The notes beneath the pieces are model-generated. The model ran no database searches. It was not told the DNA's origin and was given only the letters and a program-made list of their open reading frames with translations. Source: JALOOB01 sp964387985 (GTDB lineage Bacteria; Chloroflexota; Anaerolineae; CG2-30-64-16). From it: 18,771 nt of DNA. Position numbers and translations under genes: made by a program. The stretch spans positions 1 to 18,771 of the forward strand of contig CAYLZG010000080.1 of assembly GCA_964387985.1 (NCBI GenBank), written 5' to 3'. Shown in pieces: positions 7,081-13,564 of the stretch; the stretch's first letter is position 1; the number at the start of each line of letters is the position of its first letter.

Positions 7081-8337
7081 ATGTTGACAGGCGGATCAGG
7101 AGGTCAACCAAGCGAGCTGTTTTGTGCGCTGGATATCGGCACGTCCAAGGTATGTGCGCTCATCGCCCAGGTCGATGACAACGGGCAGTTGAAGGTGGTG
7201 GGCGCAGGCCGCGTCCCTTCACAAGGACTGCGCAAGGGCGTTGTCGTGAACACCAGCGAGGCAACGGCCTGCATTGGCAAGGCGATCGACGAGGCGGAAC
7301 GAACATCCACTCTGACGATGGAATCGGCCTACGTCAGCATCTCCGGCGCGCATATCAGTGCGATCGGCAGCAAAGGGGTTGTCGATCTGGGCAAGAACGG
7401 CCGGCGCGTGGTTCCTGAGGACTGCCAAAGGGCGCTGGATCAAGCCGGGGGCATCGCCTTGCCCCATAATCGCGAGATCATCAATGTCGTTGCACGCCAG
7501 TACCGGCTGGATGACAAAGAAGGCGTGGACAATCCCGTCGGCTCCACAGGCTATCGCCTGGAAGTAGAAGCCACGGTCACCACAGGCGCCAGCTCCAATA
7601 TCCTGAACCTGACAAATTGCGTGCTGGACAACGGGGTGCGCATCCAGGACATGGTGATCGAGCCCTTCGCCTCCGCTGAGGCCGTGCTCGCCGAAGATGA
7701 ACTGAAATCGGGTGTGGTGTTGGTGGACATCGGTGCAGGAACCACCGACGTGGCCATCTACCTCGACAAGGCTCCGTGGCAGACGCACTGCCTCGAAGTC
7801 GGGGGCGACTATCTGGTGCATGATGTTTCTGCTGTACTGCGCATGTCTCACGACAGCGCCGAGGCGCTAATCCGGCAGTTCGGCCATGCTCTGCCAGAGC
7901 GGGTGCCCGTCGATTCTGAGGTGCGCGCCGGCGCGTTCGGCCAGGAAGGCCAACAGGTTGTCCGCAGACGTGTGCTCTCCGAGATCATCAATGCAAGAGC
8001 GGAGGAATTCGCTGACCTGATCCTCTCTGAGGTGAAGCGCAGCGGCTACGATGGGCTGACCCCTGCGGGCATCGTGCTGACCGGCGGCGTCGCCCAATTG
8101 CAGGGATTGGGCGAACTGAGCACCACCCGGATGCGCTGGCCTGTCCGCATCGGCCACCCGAACGGCGCCTTGCAGTCGACATTCGATCTGAACAGTCCGG
8201 AATACGCTGCCGCTGTGGGCCTGCTGCTTTGGGGCTTGCGCCGCGGCACGAAGCCCCGGAATCTTGAGACGGCCAAATCCGGAACGATGAAACGTGTGCT
8301 AGAATATCTGAAGGGCTTCCTGCCCCTCTCATCATAA
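7081..8337 (+). CDS. ftsA: FtsA, actin-like membrane anchor of FtsZ
   Basis: FtsA is an actin-fold ATPase that tethers FtsZ filaments to the membrane and recruits later division proteins. In the 418-residue product the phosphate-1 motif DIGTSK is at 18-23, the phosphate-2 motif DIGAGTTD at 216-223, and the adenosine motif VLTGGVAQLQG at 332-342. The SHS2/1C-type region lies at about 90-165, with GSTGYRLEVEA at 154-164. The C-terminus MKRVLEYLKGFLPL (403-416) has the form of the amphipathic membrane-targeting helix typical of FtsA. The ATG at 7081 has a good ribosome site (GGAGAGAG at about 7068-7075). There is a 49-base gap after ftsQ and 68 bases before ftsZ. Confidence 0.96.
   Translation: MLTGGSGGQPSELFCALDIGTSKVCALIAQVDDNGQLKVVGAGRVPSQGLRKGVVVNTSEATACIGKAIDEAERTSTLTMESAYVSISGAHISAIGSKGVVDLGKNGRRVVPEDCQRALDQAGGIALPHNREIINVVARQYRLDDKEGVDNPVGSTGYRLEVEATVTTGASSNILNLTNCVLDNGVRIQDMVIEPFASAEAVLAEDELKSGVVLVDIGAGTTDVAIYLDKAPWQTHCLEVGGDYLVHDVSAVLRMSHDSAEALIRQFGHALPERVPVDSEVRAGAFGQEGQQVVRRRVLSEIINARAEEFADLILSEVKRSGYDGLTPAGIVLTGGVAQLQGLGELSTTRMRWPVRIGHPNGALQSTFDLNSPEYAAAVGLLLWGLRRGTKPRNLETAKSGTMKRVLEYLKGFLPLSS
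8297..8305 (+). promoter_or_regulatory. Possible extended -10 promoter for ftsZ inside ftsA
   Basis: TGCTAGAAT matches the extended -10 form TGnTAnnnT and lies about 100 bases before the ftsZ start, inside the last codons of ftsA. No -35 at normal distance was found: TTGAGA at 8264-8269 is 30 bases away, too far. A separate ftsZ promoter in ftsA would fit the high FtsZ need of cells, but this is only a motif match. Confidence 0.3.
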
Positions 8338-8405
8338 CCGCATCGCTGGGCAAGGCGGATGCCAGCCAGGCGTCAGAGTCAATTCTTGAGCAGAAGGAGC
8401 ACTAC

Positions 8406-9491
<1,086 letters not shown>

Positions 9492-9508
9492 CTGCTGTGG
9501 GCACCCTG

Positions 9509-9545
9509 GGGACAGCGCGAGTCGTGGACAAACCCGCGCTGTCCC
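9509..9545 (+). terminator. Perfect 11-bp hairpin downstream of ftsZ, possible terminator
   Basis: GGGACAGCGCG (9509-9519) and CGCGCTGTCCC (9535-9545) are a perfect 11-bp inverted repeat with a 15-base loop, 17 bases after the ftsZ stop. It lacks a following T-run, so as an intrinsic terminator it is atypical; it could also protect the 3' end of the mRNA. An alternative outer pairing, CCTGGG (9505-9510) with CCCAGG (9553-9558), would compete with its base. Confidence 0.45.
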
Positions 9546-9633
9546 ATGTCTGCCCAGGCGCACTGGCGATTGAGAGCAACGTCGCAATCCGCAAACTCAA
9601 CCTTAAAGTTTCATTCGAACGCCCCTCTTTTGC

Positions 9634-9662
9634 TTGCCACTCGAGTTCTCTTGTGCTATACT
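9634..9662 (+). promoter_or_regulatory. Promoter of nrdR-nrdJ
   Basis: TTGCCA (9634-9639), a 17-base spacer and TATACT (9657-9662), with TG at 9654-9655 making an extended -10, form the best sigma70-type promoter in the window. The predicted start of transcription is near 9669, giving an untranslated leader of about 173 bases before nrdR. It lies in non-coding DNA 140 bases after ftsZ. Its strength is inferred from consensus only. Confidence 0.7.
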
Positions 9663-9673
9663 CTCTTCCGCCA

Positions 9674-9689
9674 CCACAACATATAGTAT
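9674..9689 (+). promoter_or_regulatory. NrdR box 1 (operator)
   Basis: CCACAACATATAGTAT matches the known NrdR-box pattern acaCwAtATaTwGtgt at 13 of 16 positions, including all the strongly conserved ones (C4, A6, A8, T9, T11, G13). It lies just downstream of the predicted transcription start, a fitting place for repression by the NrdR protein encoded 150 bases further on. The consensus is from established knowledge of NrdR regulons; the match was made by eye. Confidence 0.7.
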
Positions 9690-9704
9690 GGTGACATAAC
9701 AAAG

Positions 9705-9720
9705 GTACCAGGGGTTGTGT
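9705..9720 (+). promoter_or_regulatory. NrdR box 2 (degenerate operator candidate)
   Basis: GTACCAGGGGTTGTGT matches the NrdR consensus at about 9 of 16 positions, with a perfect right half (TTGTGT) and a poor centre. Alone it would be weak. It begins 15 bases after box 1, a centre-to-centre distance of 31 bp, which is the usual spacing of paired NrdR boxes (about three helical turns), so it may be the low-affinity partner site. Confidence 0.45.
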
Positions 9721-9761
9721 GGCCCGGCCCACAAGCAGCCAGCCATAATCGCTGTTTTGAG

Positions 9762-9821
9762 CCACGCCCCGCTGCTCGTAGCCGGCTGTCTCAGCCCATC
9801 GAGCGGGCGTGGTCTTTTTTT
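9762..9821 (+). terminator. Intrinsic terminator inside the nrdR leader
   Basis: CCACGCCC (9762-9769) pairs with GGGCGTGG (9805-9812), and GCTCG (9774-9778) with CGAGC (9800-9804) extends the stem across a 4-base bulge. An inner hairpin, GGCTG (9784-9788) with CAGCC (9792-9796), caps it. The stem is followed by TC and then seven T (9815-9821). This is the clearest Rho-independent terminator in the window. It lies downstream of the nrdR promoter, so it acts either as an attenuator or as a late terminator for ftsZ that the nrdR transcript must pass. Confidence 0.75.
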
Positions 9822-9841
9822 CGGTTGAACAGGAGTCAGGC

Positions 9842-10291
9842 ATGCAGTGCCCTTATTGCGGTCAACCCGATTCTCGTGTCGTGGACACGCGCTCGACGGG
9901 CGAGAGCATCCGCCGCCGCCGGGAGTGCCAGAAGTGCCGCAAACGCTTCACCACCTATGAGCAGATCTCGGAAGCACTCCTTATCGTGAAGCGGGACGGC
10001 CGCCGCGAACCCTTCGACCGCCACAAGCTGTTGCAGGGAATCCGCATTGCGTGTGCCAAGCGGCCGATCGCCATGGCTGACATCGACCGCATCGTCGATC
10101 AGGTCGAGGAGCACCTCTTCTCCCTGGGAAAGGCCGAGGTGCACAGCGAGGTGATCGGCGAGATGGTGCTGGAGAAGCTGCGGGGGTTGGATCCGCTGGC
10201 CTATATCCGCTTCGCAATGGTTTACATGGAAATGGAAGACGTCGGAGCGCTGCAACGGGAACTGGAACGACTGATGAAAGAGCGCAAGTAG
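9842..10291 (+). CDS. nrdR: NrdR, ATP/dATP-sensing repressor of ribonucleotide reductase genes
   Basis: NrdR binds NrdR boxes and represses ribonucleotide reductase genes when dATP is plentiful. The 149-residue product is standard in length. The zinc ribbon has Cys 3, 6, 29 and 32 (MQCPYCG and CQKCRKRFTTYE), and an ATP-cone domain follows at about 46-136 (VKRDGRREPFDRHKL at 49-63). The ATG at 9842 gives the invariant MxCPYC start, with AGGAG at 9831-9835 as ribosome site; the in-frame GTG at 9809 would put its start inside the terminator hairpin and is rejected. nrdJ follows after 17 bases, and NrdR boxes lie upstream, so it probably controls its own operon. Confidence 0.97.
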   Translation: MQCPYCGQPDSRVVDTRSTGESIRRRRECQKCRKRFTTYEQISEALLIVKRDGRREPFDRHKLLQGIRIACAKRPIAMADIDRIVDQVEEHLFSLGKAEVHSEVIGEMVLEKLRGLDPLAYIRFAMVYMEMEDVGALQRELERLMKERK

Positions 10292-10308
10292 ATACTTAGG
10301 AGTCTCTG

Positions 10309-12810
10309 ATGATCAAGGCAAAACTGAAGCCATTTGCGCCGGCAATTGTGCCGCCCCAAAACATTGATCTCTCCGAAAACAGCCTTCAGGTCCTGAAGAA
10401 GCGGTATTTGCGTCGCGGTCCGGACGCAAAGCCCATCGAAGATGTGGAAGGGATGTTCAGGCGGGTTGCCCGCGCCGTCGCCGAACCGGATGCTGCTCAC
10501 GGATACGATGTGCAAAGCACAGAAGACAGCTTCTTCGGTCTCCTCACGGGACTTCGCTTCTTCCCGAATTCTCCCACATTCACCGGTGCGGGGACTCCGC
10601 TCGGACAGCTTGCGGCCTGTTTCGTCCTTCCGATCAGCGACGACATGGGCCGGGATTCTGCCGGCATTTTCCAGACCCTGCGCGATGCAGCGCTCATCCA
10701 GCAGACGGGCGGCGGCAACGGATTCTCGTTCTCCAACCTGAGGCCGAAAGGCGATGCCGTCGCTTCCAGCGCAGGCGTGGCCACTGGCCCCGTCGGGTTC
10801 TTGCGGGTTTATGACACCGCCTTCGGGGAGGTGGCGCAGGGAGGCACGCGGCGTGGCGCCAACATGGCCGTCGTGCGCGTGGATCACCCGGACATTGAGG
10901 AATTCATCACCTGCAAGGCCCAGGAAGGGCAGATGACCAACTTCAATATTTCGGTTGGCATCACGGACAAGTTCATGCAGGCAGTGGAATCTGACGGTGA
11001 TTTCGATCTCGTAAACCCGCGCGACGGTAAGGCCTGGCGAGCTGTCCGCGCTCGCGATCTGTTCGACAAAATCGTGACTTTCGCACACCATAACGGCGAA
11101 CCTGGCGCCCTGTTCCTGGATGCTGCCAATCGCGCTAACCCGGTGCCTCATCTATACGAGTTGGCCGCGACCAACCCGTGTGGAGAGCAGTGGTTGGGTC
11201 CTTACGAAAACTGCTGCCTCGGCTCTGTGAATCTCGCACAACACACCACGCCAGACGGCCGCATCGATTGGCAAAAGCTGCGCGAAACCGTGATCGTCTC
11301 AACCCGGTTCCTGGACAACGTAGTCGATGCAAATAAGTACGTACCCGCCGTTCCCCAGTTGCGCGAGGCTGCAATGCGTGCACGTCGCATCGGACTCGGC
11401 ATCATGGGTCTGGGAGACATGATGTACCGGCTGGGTGTACGTTACGGCCCAGAAGAGGGTCAGGAGTTCGCCGCTCAGGTCATGGAGTTCGTGCGATACC
11501 ACTGCATGCTCACGAGCATCGAGCTGGCACAGGAACGGGGGCCATTCCTGGCCATCAAGGGCAGCATTTACGATCCCGAGAATCTGCGCTGGGAGCCGCC
11601 ACGTCCCCTCAGTCCCCACAGGCACGATTGGGGTCGACCTGTGTTGGACTGGGACCAGGTCGTCACCGGCATCAAACAGCACGGCATCCGTAATGCTGCG
11701 CAGACGACTGTCGCTCCGACCGGCACCATCGGCACCGTGGCCGGCTGCGAAGGCTATGGTTGCGAGCCGGTTTTTGCACTCGCCTACACCCGGGTCGTCA
11801 AGGATGGCGGCCGGGATCTCAAGTTGGATTACACCAGCCCGCTGTTCGAGCAAGCCCTCATCGAAGCCGGAGCCACGGAACAAAAACGGGCGCTCATCAT
11901 GGAACAGGTGAAGCTGCTCGGGAGTTGCCAGAACATTCCCGAGGCGCCTGAGGCGATCCGGCATGTCTTTGTTGTTTCACAGGACATCACGGCAGAAGAG
12001 CACGTGCGGATGCAGGCCGCGATCCAGGCTTTTGTCGACAACTCCATCTCCAAGACGGTCAACTTTCCGAGCGGAGCCACTGTCGAGGACGTAGAGCAGG
12101 CCTACATGCTCGGCTGGCGTTTGGGCTGCAAGGGACTGACGGTTTATGTCACCGGCAGCCGCGACGAAGTGGTGCTGGAAACCAAGGCCACGGCCGAGGC
12201 CAAGGGGCGCGCCAATGGGACGGATCCGGGAGCAGAAGCAGGTACACCGGTTGAGCCCAGCGATGTCGAGCCATTCCCGCAGCCTAAGCGCCGCCCGAGG
12301 CCCACTGTGCTGCGCGGCATCACCTATCGAAAGGAAACACCGCTTGGCACTGCTTTCGTGACCGTAAACATCAACGGCGGTCAAAAACCGTTCGAGGTCT
12401 TCATGAATGTCGGCAAGGCTGGCAGCGACGTCGCGGCCGTGTCGGAGGCTCTTGGCAGATTGATCTCGCTCATTCTGCGGCTGCCTTCGCCGCTCGACGA
12501 ACGCGAGCGACTCAACCAGGTCGTGGACCAGCTGGCAGGCATCGGCGGGGGACGCTCGATGGGCTTTGGCGCCAACAGGGTCCGCTCGCTGCCAGACGCG
12601 GTCGCACAAGTCCTGCGCGAGTACTTAGGCCAGGACGAGGACGCTGGCGATGCAACAGAGGACGAAGAGCAGGAAGGCTACGTCCAGCAGCTGCCGTTGC
12701 CCATTACCGATCGACCGATCGGGGATCTCTGCCCGGACTGCGGCCAAGCCGCGTTCGTGCCGACTGAAGGCTGCCGGAAATGCTACGCTTGTGGATACAG
12801 CGAGTGCTGA
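10309..12810 (+). CDS. nrdJ: NrdJ, class II (B12-dependent) ribonucleoside-diphosphate reductase
   Basis: NrdJ makes deoxyribonucleotides using adenosylcobalamin to form a thiyl radical, with or without oxygen. The 833-residue product shows the active-site motif NPCGE (289-293), with Cys291 the likely thiyl-radical residue, and a redox Cys pair formed by Cys104 (LAACFVLP) and Cys302 (NCCLGSVNLA). The 187- and 11-residue distances agree with class II enzymes such as that of Thermotoga. After a Pro-rich linker (about 640-670) comes a TSCPD-type domain (about 675-770) and a C-terminal zinc-ribbon or thiol-relay segment with Cys 808, 811, 822, 825, 828 and 833. No N-terminal ATP cone is present: only about 25 residues precede the catalytic region. 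AGGAG at 10298-10302 supports the ATG. Confidence 0.96.
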   Translation: MIKAKLKPFAPAIVPPQNIDLSENSLQVLKKRYLRRGPDAKPIEDVEGMFRRVARAVAEPDAAHGYDVQSTEDSFFGLLTGLRFFPNSPTFTGAGTPLGQLAACFVLPISDDMGRDSAGIFQTLRDAALIQQTGGGNGFSFSNLRPKGDAVASSAGVATGPVGFLRVYDTAFGEVAQGGTRRGANMAVVRVDHPDIEEFITCKAQEGQMTNFNISVGITDKFMQAVESDGDFDLVNPRDGKAWRAVRARDLFDKIVTFAHHNGEPGALFLDAANRANPVPHLYELAATNPCGEQWLGPYENCCLGSVNLAQHTTPDGRIDWQKLRETVIVSTRFLDNVVDANKYVPAVPQLREAAMRARRIGLGIMGLGDMMYRLGVRYGPEEGQEFAAQVMEFVRYHCMLTSIELAQERGPFLAIKGSIYDPENLRWEPPRPLSPHRHDWGRPVLDWDQVVTGIKQHGIRNAAQTTVAPTGTIGTVAGCEGYGCEPVFALAYTRVVKDGGRDLKLDYTSPLFEQALIEAGATEQKRALIMEQVKLLGSCQNIPEAPEAIRHVFVVSQDITAEEHVRMQAAIQAFVDNSISKTVNFPSGATVEDVEQAYMLGWRLGCKGLTVYVTGSRDEVVLETKATAEAKGRANGTDPGAEAGTPVEPSDVEPFPQPKRRPRPTVLRGITYRKETPLGTAFVTVNINGGQKPFEVFMNVGKAGSDVAAVSEALGRLISLILRLPSPLDERERLNQVVDQLAGIGGGRSMGFGANRVRSLPDAVAQVLREYLGQDEDAGDATEDEEQEGYVQQLPLPITDRPIGDLCPDCGQAAFVPTEGCRKCYACGYSEC

Positions 12811-12834
12811 TCTGATCTGAGCGAATGTGATCGT

Positions 12835-12879
12835 GAGGCCTGGCATCGGGGACAGCATTGTCTCTCGCTGCCAGGCCTC
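12835..12879 (+). terminator. Terminator-like hairpin after nrdJ
   Basis: GAGGCCTGGCA (12835-12845) and TGCCAGGCCTC (12869-12879) form a perfect 11-bp stem. The loop can form an inner stem, GGGACA (12849-12854) with TGTCTC (12859-12864), including one G-U pair. The tail TGTGTTATAATCTTT is only moderately T-rich, so termination may be partial. It lies 24 bases after the nrdJ stop and directly before the next promoter. Confidence 0.6.
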
Positions 12880-12881
12880 TG

Positions 12882-12890
12882 TGTTATAAT
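12882..12890 (+). promoter_or_regulatory. Extended -10 promoter, likely leaderless start of the YdcF-like gene
   Basis: TGTTATAAT contains a consensus TATAAT (12885-12890) with the extended TGn. It ends 7 bases before the ATG at 12898, so transcription would begin at or within a base or two of the start codon. No Shine-Dalgarno is present, as expected for a leaderless mRNA. A poor TTGTCT lies 21 bases upstream inside the hairpin. Confidence 0.6.
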
Positions 12891-12897
12891 CTTTGTG

Positions 12898-13554
12898 ATG
12901 CGAAAAACCCTGCGCACCCTCCTGCGCGCGCTGCTCTTCCTCGCGATCCTGGCATTCCTCGGCTTCGCCCTTCTCGTCTGGAAGGTGGACAGGTTGGGCC
13001 GGGTGGATGCAGCGCGGGAGGCAGACGTCATCGTTGTGCTCGGCGCGCGAGTTAACCAGGATGGCACTCCCGGATCCGATCTGACCAGCCGAACCTATCA
13101 CGCAGTCGATCTGTGGAGTGCGGGCGTGGCGCCCTACATGATCTGCACAGGTGGCTTCCAAAACGAGCCTCTCTCGGCTGCAGCCGTGTGCAAACGCTTT
13201 GCGGGCGACCTGGGCGTGCCCGCGGAGCGCATCCTGATCGCGGATGGCAGCTCAAATACCATGGAGGATGCGGAGGTCGCCGCAAAGGTGATGGACCGGC
13301 AGGGCTGGCGCAGTGCGGTTCTGGTCAGTCACCCGCTGCACCTGTTCCGCGCGCGCTGGCTCTTCCAGCGCGCGGGCGTTGATGCGATGACCAGCCCCAC
13401 ATCCACCGAGACCCATCGCATCGTCCTGCCGGTCCGCCTGTGGTATGCCACGCGCGAGGCTGCCGGAATCATCTTCACGCTGATCGACGGTTGGTCCATC
13501 GTGCCGGCCGAATGGGTCGCGATGTTGCAGACAAGGATCTACAGGACGCAGTAG
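12898..13554 (+). CDS. YdcF/SanA-type DUF218 membrane protein
   Basis: This 218-residue protein has one N-terminal membrane helix (about 8-28) after a basic start (MRKTLRTLLR), then a DUF218 domain of the YdcF/SanA/ElyC family. Visible family motifs are ADVIVVLGARV (42-52), MICTGGFQNE (81-90), SSNTMEDA (118-125) and LVSHPLHLFRARWLF (142-156). Members in E. coli (SanA, ElyC) are linked to envelope integrity and peptidoglycan or lipid-carrier metabolism, but the reaction is not settled. The ATG at 12898 is preferred to the GTG just before it because of the distance to the -10 element. A terminator-like hairpin separates it from nrdJ, so it is probably its own transcription unit. Confidence 0.85.
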   Translation: MRKTLRTLLRALLFLAILAFLGFALLVWKVDRLGRVDAAREADVIVVLGARVNQDGTPGSDLTSRTYHAVDLWSAGVAPYMICTGGFQNEPLSAAAVCKRFAGDLGVPAERILIADGSSNTMEDAEVAAKVMDRQGWRSAVLVSHPLHLFRARWLFQRAGVDAMTSPTSTETHRIVLPVRLWYATREAAGIIFTLIDGWSIVPAEWVAMLQTRIYRTQ

Positions 13555-13557
13555 AAT
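13552..13557 (+). promoter_or_regulatory. -10 element, possible leaderless start of the radical SAM gene
   Basis: TAGAAT, whose first three bases are the stop codon of the preceding gene, ends exactly 7 bases before the ATG at 13565, the same geometry as the TATAAT before the previous gene. No Shine-Dalgarno is visible. A weak TTGCAG (13525-13530) lies 21 bases upstream. Confidence 0.45.
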
Positions 13558-13564
13558 CGCATTC

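Larger units (their letters stand above)
9669..9841 (+). promoter_or_regulatory. Structured 5' leader of nrdR-nrdJ, possible attenuator or riboswitch
   Basis: The predicted leader holds both NrdR boxes, a small hairpin (TTGTG 9715-9719 with CACAA 9730-9734, plus GG/CC), and then an intrinsic terminator ending at 9821, only 20 bases before the nrdR ATG. The early segment CCACCACAAC (9671-9680) can pair with GTTGTGTGG (9714-9722) apart from one bulged C, competing with the small hairpin. Because the terminator lies between promoter and gene, conditional read-through is likely. No clear B12-box of a cobalamin riboswitch was recognised, so the ligand, if any, is unknown. Confidence 0.5.

Noticed and set aside
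9669..9841. A classical cobalamin riboswitch upstream of the B12-dependent reductase
   Set aside because: AGCCGGCTGTCTCAGCC at about 9780-9796 looks faintly like a B12 box, but the other conserved core elements are not visible and this segment forms the inner part of the terminator. Left open as an unknown leader.
10222..11151. A 309-codon open frame on the minus strand
   Set aside because: It is opposite the catalytic part of nrdJ, has no motif or ribosome site, and is explained as a mirror of GC-rich codons.
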